DNA of 34,120 nucleotides from contig JAFDXD010000011.1 of the NCBI GenBank assembly GCA_018268135.1, forward strand, positions 1 to 34,120, given 5' to 3'. Positions 8,499-15,887 of this stretch are shown in pieces. This stretch comes from Bacteroidota bacterium. Lineage in GTDB: Bacteria; Bacteroidota; Bacteroidia; Chitinophagales; Chitinophagaceae. The position numbers and the translations under genes were made by a program. Every line of letters starts with the position of its first letter. Position 1 is the stretch's first letter. The notes beneath the pieces were generated by a model. The model did no database searches. It was not told where the DNA came from and saw only the letters and a list, made by a program, of their open reading frames with translations.

Positions 8499-8562
8499 GG
8501 CGCAAGCCCCGGCACAAATCCTCACCGGGCTTTCCGTTGCAATCAGGCGTAAGCCCCCGGCA
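8499..8562. repeat. GC-rich extragenic hairpin with an internal direct repeat
   Basis: In the gap between rpiB and the M28 peptidase, AAGCCCCGG (8504-8512) pairs with CCGGGCTT (8525-8532) apart from one bulged C. GGCGCAAGCCCCGGCA (8499-8514) recurs as GGCGTAAGCCCCCGGCA (8546-8562). The stretch is much more GC-rich than its surroundings. The core AGCCCCG, GCAC, GGGCT is shared with the element at 23435-23466, so it probably belongs to a dispersed extragenic repeat family. A 67-codon open frame across it does not look like a protein. Confidence 0.5.
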
Positions 8563-8684
8563 TTATATCTTTTTGCAACATTAATACCTGCTATTATTTT
8601 ATTGATACCCACTTTTCACCGTTTATAAAAAACAAATATCTAAGCACGGTAGATTACTTATTTTGCTTACTCTAAAATGATACA

Positions 8685-10259
8685 ATGAAAAAAATACTGT
8701 TACTCCCTTTTTTATTTTTATGCCTTCAGGCTTTTCCGCAAATGGATATGGCATCTCAATATGCATCCATCATTGATACTAGTTTGCTGCAACAGCACTT
8801 ATCCATCATTGCCAGTGCAGGCATGGAAGGCCGTGAAACAGGTACTGAAGGCCAGCGCAAGGCTGCTGAGTACATCCAATCTCAATTTAAAGCCATTGGG
8901 CTTACAGCCCCGGCAGCATTAAAAGGATACCAGCAGTATTACCCGCTTTACCAGGATAGTATGCTCAGCACTACCCTTCAATATAAAAACACAAAAGCTA
9001 CTTATGGAGTAGATTTTATAACACCCTTAACCGATAATGAAAATGGCAGCTTCAAAAGCAATAAAATTATTTTTGCAGGATACGGAATAGATGATGCTAA
9101 CTACAACGATTATGCGAACTTAAATGTAAAAGGCAAGGTTGTGGTTTTCTTTTTGGGAGAGCCTAAAAAAGAAGGCAAATATTTTATTAACCCAAGTGGC
9201 CGGTACTCCACATGGACCTACCCCGGCATTGCCAAAAAACTTGCTACCGCTGCTGCTAAAGGGGCTGTAGGAGCGCTGATAATAAATCCTGCACAGCTTA
9301 CATTTAACCAGTTTAGTATTGATAATAACAAAAAATCAAAACTTTATTTTCCGCATGAAAGCCCCGGTAAAAAAATAAATTGCGCTTTCATCTCTGCCGA
9401 TTTTGCCAAAAAAATATTGGGAGAGAGCTATGATGGAATAGCGGAGAAAATTAAAGCGAATGAAACATTATCGCTACCGTCAACAACCATCAAAGCGCCC
9501 ATTGCATTTACCAGCAAAAAAAACCGTCAAATCATTCATGCCAGCAATGTATTGGGAGTATTAGAAGGCACAGACAAAAAAGATGAATATGTTTTTCTTA
9601 CCGGCCACTACGATCACCTTGGCACACACAATGGTAAAATATACTATGGGGCCGATGATGACGGAAGCGGCACTGTAGCTGTAATTGCTATGGCTACTGC
9701 ATTTGCAAAGGCAAAAGCGGCAGGCCACGGCCCTCGCCGTACAATAGTATTTATGACCGTAAGCGGCGAAGAAAAAGGCCTTTGGGGTAGTGAATATTAC
9801 AGCGACCACCCGGTGTTTCCACTTGCCAAAACTACTGTGGACCTTAATACAGACATGATTGGCAGAATAGATACCGAAAGAAAAACAGCCGATACTACCA
9901 ATTATGTATATGTAATTGGCCACGACAAATTGAGCAGCGACCTGCCCATTATAAACGAAGGCGCCAATAATGCATACACACACCTAACACTTGATTATAA
10001 ATTTGACGATCCCAAAGATCCTAACAGAATTTACTTCCGCAGCGACCATTATAATTTTGCCAGAAAAGGAGTGCCTATATTATTTTTTTATGATGGTATG
10101 CTGCTTGCAGATTATCATAAACCTACAGATACCATAGAAAAAATAAGCTGGGAGTTGTATAAAAAAAGAGCTCAAATGATTTTTTATACAGCATGGGATA
10201 TTGCCAACAGGGAGCAAATGCTAAAGAGAGATATTCCATTGCCGGCTACTGCACAATAA
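8685..10259 (+). CDS. Secreted M28-family metallopeptidase (aminopeptidase) with PA domain
   Basis: A 524-residue protein with a signal peptide (KKILLLPFLFLCLQAFPQ). A protease-associated (PA) domain inserted at about residues 120-260 has the usual FAGYGIDDANYNDYANLNVKGKVVV and GAVGALIINPA blocks. The M28 catalytic core carries the di-zinc ligands: His in GHYDHLG (near 307), Asp in YYGADDDGSGT, Glu in TVSGEEKGLWGSEYY, Asp in DLNTDMIGR and His in FRSDHYNFARKG. It would remove N-terminal residues from peptides in the periplasm or outside the cell. It is transcribed alone, ending in a strong terminator at 10301. Confidence 0.92.
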   Translation: MKKILLLPFLFLCLQAFPQMDMASQYASIIDTSLLQQHLSIIASAGMEGRETGTEGQRKAAEYIQSQFKAIGLTAPAALKGYQQYYPLYQDSMLSTTLQYKNTKATYGVDFITPLTDNENGSFKSNKIIFAGYGIDDANYNDYANLNVKGKVVVFFLGEPKKEGKYFINPSGRYSTWTYPGIAKKLATAAAKGAVGALIINPAQLTFNQFSIDNNKKSKLYFPHESPGKKINCAFISADFAKKILGESYDGIAEKIKANETLSLPSTTIKAPIAFTSKKNRQIIHASNVLGVLEGTDKKDEYVFLTGHYDHLGTHNGKIYYGADDDGSGTVAVIAMATAFAKAKAAGHGPRRTIVFMTVSGEEKGLWGSEYYSDHPVFPLAKTTVDLNTDMIGRIDTERKTADTTNYVYVIGHDKLSSDLPIINEGANNAYTHLTLDYKFDDPKDPNRIYFRSDHYNFARKGVPILFFYDGMLLADYHKPTDTIEKISWELYKKRAQMIFYTAWDIANREQMLKRDIPLPATAQ

Positions 10260-10300
10260 GAAAGTTTCACCTATTATTATTCTCCTATTAATTTTTAACA

Positions 10301-10332
10301 TAAGGGCAAAAATCTTTGCCCTTATTTTTTTT
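10301..10332 (+). terminator. Rho-independent terminator after the M28 peptidase
   Basis: TAAGGGCAAA and TTTGCCCTTA form a perfect 10-bp stem with a 4-nt loop (AATC), followed by a run of eight T. It starts 41 bp after the peptidase stop codon and ends 40 bp before the antiporter ATG. Confidence 0.88.
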
Positions 10333-10371
10333 ATCTTGGGAAGCATCCTTATTTTCATAAAAAAATGTGCT

Positions 10372-11586
10372 ATGACATCATTAGTTATTATTTCGCTTTG
10401 TGTATTGGTGTTAGTGGCATATTTATTTGATATTACTTCATCCTATACAAAAATCCCCTCGGTAATTTTATTGCTGGCATTGGGCTGGGCTGTAAAAAAG
10501 GCAGTAGTTTATTATAATATTATCCCCCCCGATTTATCTAAAATATTGCCCATGCTTGGCACCATTGGGTTAATACTCATTGTGCTGGAAGGCTCGCTGG
10601 AGCTGGAGTTAAATGCCTCAAAAATTCCTTTGGTAAAAAAATCATTGGCCATCTCTTTTTTCCCTATGATAATAATGGCTTGCGGCGGCGCTTTTATACT
10701 TACAGTAATGTATGATTGCAGTTACAGGGAAGCCCTTGCCAACCTTATCCCGCTTTGCATTATTAGCAGCTCACTTGCCATACCAAGTGCAAAGCAGTTT
10801 CCCGTATTTTTTAAAGAGTTTATTACTTACGAAAGTAGCCTTTCTGATATTCTTGGCCTGGTATTTTTTAATTTTATCATTGCCAACGAAACTTATACGG
10901 CAGCAGCATTTGGAAACTTTTTTCTGCAAATACTCATCATCATTTTAGTTTCATTTATTGCTACTGCCCTCTTGTCTTTTTTATTAAGCCGTATTGCACA
11001 CGATATTAAATTTGTTCCCATCATTCTGCTGGTAATTTTAATTTATGAAATTTCTAAAATTTACAATCTGCCTTCGCTTGTTTTTATTTTAATATTCGGT
11101 TTATTTTTAGGTAACCTTGATGAATTAAAACATATAAAATGGCTTCAAAAAATAAAACCTTATGCTCTCAATAAAGAAGCGCATAAATTTTTAGGGTTTA
11201 CCATGGAGATTACCTTTTTGATGAAGGCATTGTTTTTTTTACTTTTTGGTTTTCTCATCAATACCGAAGACCTGCTCAATACCAATAGCATTGCTATTTC
11301 TGCCATCATTACCTTAACTATTTTTATTATTAGGGCATTGCAGTTAAAGCTGGCCAAGTTGCCTGTAAAGCCATTGCTTTTTGTAGCGCCAAGGGGGTTA
11401 ATCAATATCCTTCTTTTTCTTTCCATACCGGCTTCTCTAAGCATCCCTGTAATAAACAGTTCGGTATTGATACAGGTAATTATTTTAACAGCGCTTATAA
11501 TGATGGCAGGTACCCTTTCGGCTGGTAAAAAAACTGCCGTACAAAAACAGCAGAATGATATAAATGAAACAGCCCCCGAGCCTTAA
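10372..11586 (+). CDS. CPA-type cation:proton antiporter
   Basis: A 404-residue integral membrane protein with about twelve hydrophobic segments, matching the Na+/H+ exchanger (CPA1/CPA2) fold. I chose the ATG at 10372 because an upstream TTG start (10336) would add twelve residues that overlap the terminator tail. The segment YESSLSDILGLVFFNF contains the membrane-embedded Asp region typical of the ion-binding site. SKIYNLPSLVFILIFGLFLGN and LLFGFLINTEDLLN are further transporter-core helices. There is no RCK/TrkA regulatory domain; the protein ends with a short hydrophilic tail. It would exchange Na+ or K+ for protons at the inner membrane; ion specificity cannot be read from the sequence. 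It converges on the M1 peptidase with only 6 bp between them. Confidence 0.85.
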   Translation: MTSLVIISLCVLVLVAYLFDITSSYTKIPSVILLLALGWAVKKAVVYYNIIPPDLSKILPMLGTIGLILIVLEGSLELELNASKIPLVKKSLAISFFPMIIMACGGAFILTVMYDCSYREALANLIPLCIISSSLAIPSAKQFPVFFKEFITYESSLSDILGLVFFNFIIANETYTAAAFGNFFLQILIIILVSFIATALLSFLLSRIAHDIKFVPIILLVILIYEISKIYNLPSLVFILIFGLFLGNLDELKHIKWLQKIKPYALNKEAHKFLGFTMEITFLMKALFFLLFGFLINTEDLLNTNSIAISAIITLTIFIIRALQLKLAKLPVKPLLFVAPRGLINILLFLSIPASLSIPVINSSVLIQVIILTALIMMAGTLSAGKKTAVQKQQNDINETAPEP

Positions 11587-11592
11587 ATAATT

Positions 11593-13458
11593 TTATTTTA
11601 TTTCCAGTTCATTATCGCTCCGGTCTGCATCGGGTATATAAGTGCTACCGAGTAAGATTTTTTTAATAAGTTTTGTTGCCGTAAAACGGATAGCAGTCGT
11701 GTTGTTTCCATTTTCCCACACTGCAATGCTTCGATGTATTTTTTGTGTGCTTCCATCTTTGTAAATTATAGTTACATCTACCGGCAGGGGCTTGGTGCCT
11801 TTTAATTTTACCATTAATAGTTTATTGCTGCCACTACCTGTTAGCTTTACTATTCCTTCATCGGGTAGCCCATTTTGGTAAAACCATTTTTGCCAAAACC
11901 AATTGAGATTTTTTCCACTGCCTGCATTCATGCTGTAAAAAAAATCGGTAGGAATAGGGTGCTTGCCTGCCCAGTTTTTAAAGTAATGGTGCAGCCCTTT
12001 AAAAAATAAATCATCTCCCAGCATATCTTTTACATACAAATAACCCAGGGCAGGCTTTGGATAACTATTTAAAAACATTGACAAGCCATACTCCTGTGTA
12101 GTTAAAGTAGTAATGGGCATATCTACTTCTGTACCTGCAAATTTTTCTGTGCGGTCCATTCCATATTCATCTACTATTGTAGAGTCAATCATGGGTGATA
12201 TCAGCCATTCGCCAATAGTTGCCCAGCCCTCATCCATCCATCCGTATTTGGTTTCGTTAATGCCCATATAAAAAGGGAACATGGTATGAAAAATTTCATG
12301 GTCGGTTAGTTCAATACTTTCTGCTTTGTCTTCGAGTGGGTTATCATTTACCATCATGGGGTATTCCATCTGGTCAAGCCCGTCAAATACGGTTTCGTGG
12401 TTGTAGGGATAAGGCCATTTTGGAAACCGGTAGCTCATTGCCTCTACTGTTTTTCGGGCATCCATAGCTATTCTGAAGTAATCTTTGTGTGATGGGTTAA
12501 AAACCGCATCAACCCTGGTACGACGGCCGGTAGCTTTATCTACCACCAGGCTACTGCTTTGCCAAATATAATGGTTGCTAATGCCGATGGCAACATCGGT
12601 AACATTATTAGCTTCAAATTTCCAGGTGTTTGTATTATTGGGAAGTGTGATATTTCCGTTTTTTAAATCTGTGCTATCAATAATATTGATAATAGCATCA
12701 CTGTTTTCTGCCTGTTTAATTTTTTTGCAAAAAGCTTCGTTTAATACTTCATCACAATTTTTCAGATCGCCGGTAGCCCATACCAGGTAATTGGCAGGTA
12801 CGGTTACAGAAGTATTAAAATGGCAAAAATCATTGTAAAATTCCTGCGTACCCAGGTAAGGATTAAGGTTCCAGCCATCAATATCATCATACACGGCAAT
12901 GCGTGGAAAAAAATATGCAATAAAATAACTGCCCTCATCTACCTCACCGGTACGGATATGCGAAGTTTTATTTAATGTGTATGAAAATTTAATAAAAAAA
13001 TTCAATTGCCTGCCCGGCAGCAATGGAGCTATTTTTACTATCATATTGGTGCCATCTTCTTTAAGGCCGCTTAGCTCTTGTGTAATATTATCTACTTTCA
13101 TTTCTTCAATAGCTACACCTTCGCTAATATCTTCTGCTTTGATAGTCATAAGCCTTTGTGAGCCTTTTTTATAAAGGTTGGGATATAGTTTAAATACAAT
13201 TTGCTTCAGCGTATCGGGGCTGTTATTGGTATAAATGATTTCTTCAGTGCCTGTAAGCAACCTGGTAGTAGGTTCAAAATTTATTTTAATATTGTAATCA
13301 GCATTATTTTGCCAGTAATTTTTGCCCGGCATACCGCTAATGCTTCTTGTGCCTTTACTAATAGCATGCTCAATATTTTCGGGAGTAGGTAAGAGCGATT
13401 GTGAAAACACATTTGCAGCAATCAATAAACAAATGGAAAAAAAAGATAAACTCTTCAT
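11593..13458 (-). CDS. M1-family zinc metallopeptidase (aminopeptidase N-like), secreted
   Basis: A 621-residue protein with a signal peptide (MKSLSFFSICLLIAANVFSQ). The N-terminal beta-saddle domain contains DYNIKINFEPTTRLLTGTEEIIYTNNS. The catalytic domain has the zinc-binding HEIFH, then exactly 18 residues to the Glu in WMDEGWATIGEW, which is the M1 signature HExxH-X18-E. DQMEYPMMV occupies the place of the exopeptidase GAMEN loop, a form seen in many Bacteroidota M1 proteins. A final small beta domain closes the protein (LKGTKPLPVDVTIIYKDGS). It would digest peptides in the periplasm or at the surface, as would the nearby M28 peptidase. Confidence 0.9.
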   Translation of the reverse strand: MKSLSFFSICLLIAANVFSQSLLPTPENIEHAISKGTRSISGMPGKNYWQNNADYNIKINFEPTTRLLTGTEEIIYTNNSPDTLKQIVFKLYPNLYKKGSQRLMTIKAEDISEGVAIEEMKVDNITQELSGLKEDGTNMIVKIAPLLPGRQLNFFIKFSYTLNKTSHIRTGEVDEGSYFIAYFFPRIAVYDDIDGWNLNPYLGTQEFYNDFCHFNTSVTVPANYLVWATGDLKNCDEVLNEAFCKKIKQAENSDAIINIIDSTDLKNGNITLPNNTNTWKFEANNVTDVAIGISNHYIWQSSSLVVDKATGRRTRVDAVFNPSHKDYFRIAMDARKTVEAMSYRFPKWPYPYNHETVFDGLDQMEYPMMVNDNPLEDKAESIELTDHEIFHTMFPFYMGINETKYGWMDEGWATIGEWLISPMIDSTIVDEYGMDRTEKFAGTEVDMPITTLTTQEYGLSMFLNSYPKPALGYLYVKDMLGDDLFFKGLHHYFKNWAGKHPIPTDFFYSMNAGSGKNLNWFWQKWFYQNGLPDEGIVKLTGSGSNKLLMVKLKGTKPLPVDVTIIYKDGSTQKIHRSIAVWENGNNTTAIRFTATKLIKKILLGSTYIPDADRSDNELEIK

Positions 13459-13760
13459 TGTATAGCTTTATGATATGCAATGTACAGTAGAAAAATAAAT
13501 TAGTGGGGTTATAAATTTTTTAAAAAGTAGAATAACAATCTCTTACAAGGTTGGACTTTCTTTTTGTACAAACTGCCCCCGATTGGTGAGTTATACTGCA
13601 ATATCTAATAGCCACGCAAATGCAGTGGCTCGACTTAAAAATAAATTACAGTTAAAGGCAATTTTTTTAAAAGGCACAGATACAGCTTGCACAAAAGCCA
13701 TGCTGCATATCTGCGCCAGTGGTGAAAGTAGAAGAAATATTACACACGGCTGCAGAAAAA
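13459..13760. other. Intergenic region between higA and the M1 peptidase
   Basis: About 300 bp without a gene. It contains the M1 peptidase promoter region in its first 80 bp and copy 1 of the long direct repeat at 13591-13727. Short open frames across it are repeat sequence rather than genes. Confidence 0.6.
13591..13727. repeat. Direct repeat copy 1 flanking higBA (137 bp)
   Basis: Aligned by hand without gaps to 14594-14730, with about 116 of 137 positions identical. It contains a small hairpin AGCCAC/GTGGCT (13610-13630). A larger imperfect one pairs GGCACAGATA (13673-13682) with TATCTGCGCC (13708-13717). Both copies keep the blocks GCAAATGCAGTGGCTCGACTT and AAGGCACAGATAC, and TGCACAAAAGCC. 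This copy lies 33 bp beyond the higA stop codon. Confidence 0.85.
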
Positions 13761-14117
13761 TCAGTATGCTTGCACTAATACTTCTGTTGGAATATGCCAT
13801 TTTTTGTGAATCTGTCGAATCATGTCCAATGAAAGTTTTCGCTTTCTACTTAAAATTTCACTAGCTCTGCTTTTTTGGCCTACAACATCAGCTAAATCTG
13901 TTTGAGTTAAGCCGGATTGTTCCATACGGAATTTTATAGCTTCAATCGGATCGGGCAGGTCAATCGGAAATTTTTCGTCTTCATATTTTTCAATTAACAA
14001 ACTCAATATTTCTAATTCGTCGCCTTTTGGTGTTCCTTTCTTTGCATCAAACAAAATTTCAAGCCGAAGCATTGCTTGATCGTAATCTTTTTTTGTCTTG
14101 ATAGGTTTGATATTCAT
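13761..14117 (-). CDS. higA: HigA-type antitoxin (XRE-family HTH)
   Basis: A 118-residue antitoxin. I start it at the ATG at 14117, one base after the higB stop, because MNIKPIKTKKDYDQAM is the usual N-terminus of this family; an ATG at 14135 would add six residues. The N-terminal half is acidic (EILSLLIEKYEDEKFPIDLPDPIEAI) and would bind and neutralise HigB. The C-terminal half is an XRE helix-turn-helix (MEQSGLTQTDLADVVGQKSRASEIL) that would repress the operon. As is typical of hig modules, the toxin gene comes first. The pair sits between two 137-bp direct repeats. Confidence 0.92.
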   Translation of the reverse strand: MNIKPIKTKKDYDQAMLRLEILFDAKKGTPKGDELEILSLLIEKYEDEKFPIDLPDPIEAIKFRMEQSGLTQTDLADVVGQKSRASEILSRKRKLSLDMIRQIHKKWHIPTEVLVQAY

Positions 14118-14118
14118 G

Positions 14119-14412
14119 TCAAATTGTTTTAGCATTTATTTTATCATATTCAGAATGTGTCCCAATAAATCTTATCCATACCATTTGATAGTCGAAATTA
14201 ATTTTTACTATTAGTCTATATGAATTTCCTTTTATATTGAATGCAATTCTGTCGTTGCCAATAATGCTTGCACTTGGATACTCCAATTTTATTTCATTAG
14301 GGTTTGTCCATTCAGCTTTGGAGGCTTCCTGAAACCATGCTTTTAACTGTTGCTGACAGTCAGTATGTTTCTCCCTAAACTCTCGAAGCATTTTCTTTGC
14401 GATTACTCTCAA
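14119..14412 (-). CDS. higB: HigB-type toxin (RelE superfamily mRNA interferase)
   Basis: A 97-residue protein of the HigB_toxin family, which cleaves mRNA on the ribosome. Family hallmarks are visible in order: the N-terminal RVIAKKMLREFREKHTD, the central LKAWFQEASKAEWTNPNEIK, and the strongly conserved SASIIGNDRIAFNIKGNSYRL and VWIRFIGTHSEYDKI. It is full length with no frameshift, so it is probably active. Its stop codon is one base from the higA start, giving translational coupling. A TATTTTTG -7 element lies 14 bp before the ATG. Confidence 0.94.
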   Translation of the reverse strand: MRVIAKKMLREFREKHTDCQQQLKAWFQEASKAEWTNPNEIKLEYPSASIIGNDRIAFNIKGNSYRLIVKINFDYQMVWIRFIGTHSEYDKINAKTI

Positions 14413-14426
14413 CTTTTGCTTTTAGT

Positions 14427-14434
14427 CAAAAATA
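14427..14434 (-). promoter_or_regulatory. -7 element upstream of higBA
   Basis: The minus strand reads TATTTTTG, an exact TAnnTTTG, ending 14 nt before the higB ATG. No TTG at standard -33 spacing was found, so the call rests on one element. Confidence 0.4.
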
Positions 14435-14593
14435 GCAAATAGTTACCAAATTGGGAAATTTGTTTCTTTAGCTGATAGATGTTTGTGTTGTTGCGTATTC
14501 CCCCCTCCCGCTGTAAGTGGCTTCTCTCTGCGACTGCTGTCTTGTCTCTTCAAATGCGGTAGAAGTAGCAATTTTTTTCGTAGATGTTGTGTT

Positions 14594-14730
14594 TTATACA
14601 GCAACATCTAATAGCCATGCAAATGCAGTGGCTCGACTTTAAAATACATTTCGGATAAAGACAAACTTATTCAAAGGCACAGATACGCTTTGCACAAAAG
14701 CCTAGCTGCATTTCTGCGGCAGTGGTAAAA
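14594..14730. repeat. Direct repeat copy 2 flanking higBA (137 bp)
   Basis: Same orientation as copy 1, starting exactly 1003 bp away, with no gaps in the alignment. The small hairpin AGCCAT/GTGGCT (14613-14633) keeps pairing through a T-G wobble where copy 1 has C-G. The inner part of the second hairpin differs, here GCTTT..AAAGC around TGCAC. The copy ends just before the terminator hairpin at 14734. Confidence 0.85.
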
Positions 14731-14733
14731 AAT

Positions 14734-14763
14734 AAAAAAGAGTAGTTTTTACAGCTACTCTTT
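14734..14763 (-). terminator. Rho-independent terminator of the deoxyhypusine-synthase-like gene
   Basis: AAAGAGTAG (14737-14745) and CTACTCTTT (14755-14763) form a perfect 9-bp stem. Read on the minus strand, the stem is followed by a run of T. It lies 26 bp after the stop codon at 14790. Confidence 0.78.
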
Positions 14764-14789
14764 ACATTATAAATTTTGTTAGAATATTT

Positions 14790-15764
14790 TTACCAACCAA
14801 GCACCCAGGCAAATATTAATGGGGCTACAATTGTAGCATCACTTTCTACAATAAATTTTGGAGTGTGAATATCTAATTTGCCCCAGGTAATTTTTTCGTT
14901 AGGCACTGCGCCGCTATAGCTTCCGTACGAAGTGGTAGAATCTGATACCTGGCAGAAATAGCTCCAAAAGGGTACATCATGCCATTCTAAATCCTGGTAC
15001 ATCATCGGCACTACACATATTGGAAAATCGCCTGCTATGCCGCCGCCAATCTGAAAAAAGCCAACACCTTTTCCTCCCGAATTATTGCGGTACCAATCTG
15101 CCAGCCATACCATATATTCTATACCACTCTTCATAGTAGTTGCTTTCAGCTCGCTTTTAATTACATACGATGCAAAAATATTACCCATAGTACTGTCTTC
15201 CCATCCGGGCACCACTATCGGAATATTTTTTTGAGCAGCAGCCAGCATCCAGCTATTTTTCGGATCTATTTCATAATACTGCTCCAGTACACCACTCAGC
15301 AGCATTTTATACATGTACTCATGCGGAAAATATCTTTCGCCATTTGTATCAGCCTCTTTCCAAATTTTATGTATATGTTGTTGCAATCTTCTAAAAGCTT
15401 CTTCTTCGGGTATGCATGTATCGGTTACCCTGTTGTAATGGTTTTCCAGTAAGTCCCATTCTTCCTGTGGCGATAAGTCGCGGTAGTTTGGCACTCTTTT
15501 ATAATGGCTATGAGCTACCAGGTTCATAATATCTTCTTCAAGGTTAGCCCCGGTACAACTAATAATAGCAATTTTATCCTGCCTTATCATTTCTGCCAGG
15601 CTTAAGCCAAGCTCTGCCGTACTCATGGCGCCTGCAAGTGTTACCATCATTTTTCCACCTTCATCCAGGTGCGTTACATATCCTTTGGCAGCATCCATCA
15701 ATGCTGCTGCATTAAAATGCCTATAATGGTGCTCTATAAAATTGCTAATGGGGCCTTTACTCAT
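14790..15764 (-). CDS. Deoxyhypusine synthase-like family protein
   Basis: A 324-residue protein of the deoxyhypusine synthase fold. It shows the NAD-binding blocks (MVTLAGAMSTAELGLSLAEMI, IISCTGANLEEDIMNLVAHSHYKRVPNYRDLS) and IPIVVPGWEDSTMGNIFASYV. The C-terminal EKITWGKLD motif carries the Lys near residue 296, which corresponds to the catalytic lysine of eukaryotic DHS. True DHS transfers the aminobutyl group of spermidine to eIF5A; bacteria lack eIF5A, and bacterial members are thought to work on polyamines, for example as homospermidine synthase-like enzymes. The substrate is therefore unknown. It has its own terminator and a TACTTTTG -7 element 19 bp upstream, and is divergent from the hydrolase. 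Confidence 0.88.
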   Translation of the reverse strand: MSKGPISNFIEHHYRHFNAAALMDAAKGYVTHLDEGGKMMVTLAGAMSTAELGLSLAEMIRQDKIAIISCTGANLEEDIMNLVAHSHYKRVPNYRDLSPQEEWDLLENHYNRVTDTCIPEEEAFRRLQQHIHKIWKEADTNGERYFPHEYMYKMLLSGVLEQYYEIDPKNSWMLAAAQKNIPIVVPGWEDSTMGNIFASYVIKSELKATTMKSGIEYMVWLADWYRNNSGGKGVGFFQIGGGIAGDFPICVVPMMYQDLEWHDVPFWSYFCQVSDSTTSYGSYSGAVPNEKITWGKLDIHTPKFIVESDATIVAPLIFAWVLGW

Positions 15765-15783
15765 AATAAAAAGTTTATGGGTG

Positions 15784-15791
15784 CAAAAGTA
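15784..15791 (-). promoter_or_regulatory. -7 element upstream of the deoxyhypusine-synthase-like gene
   Basis: The minus strand reads TACTTTTG, matching TAnnTTTG, 19 nt before the ATG at 15764. A -33 TTG is not evident. Confidence 0.4.
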
Positions 15792-15887
15792 AATTTTTTT
15801 ATGTTACGTGCAGTAGATTTTCATAGCAACATTCTTGTGTCACTCACTTGTACGGCATATCTTTACTCAGCAATAAATGCAGTTCTT

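Larger units (their letters stand above)
14413..14789. other. Intergenic region upstream of higB
   Basis: A 377-bp region without a gene. It contains the higB promoter area (14413-14460), a C- and GC-rich stretch around 14495-14560 unlike the AT-rich neighbours, repeat copy 2 (14594-14730), and the terminator of the deoxyhypusine-synthase-like gene (14734-14763). Confidence 0.6.

Noticed and set aside
8425-8628. 67-codon open frame overlapping the rpiB end
   Set aside because: It covers the GC-rich repeat, has no recognisable protein features and starts inside rpiB.
9561-9983. 140-codon antisense open frame inside the M28 peptidase
   Set aside because: Shadow of the peptidase frame; the plus-strand product has intact catalytic motifs.
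13583-13864. 93-codon plus-strand open frame across repeat copy 1 and higA
   Set aside because: It is antisense to higA and built from the repeat; no protein signature.
13591-14730. Firm call of an integron cassette with attC sites
   Set aside because: No integrase is present and the expected core sites at the ends (RYYYAAC and GTTRRRY) could not be found, so only the repeats are called.
15669-15887. N-terminal extension of the alpha/beta hydrolase frame
   Set aside because: It would overlap the divergent deoxyhypusine-synthase-like gene and its promoter, and a clear signal peptide begins at 15888.
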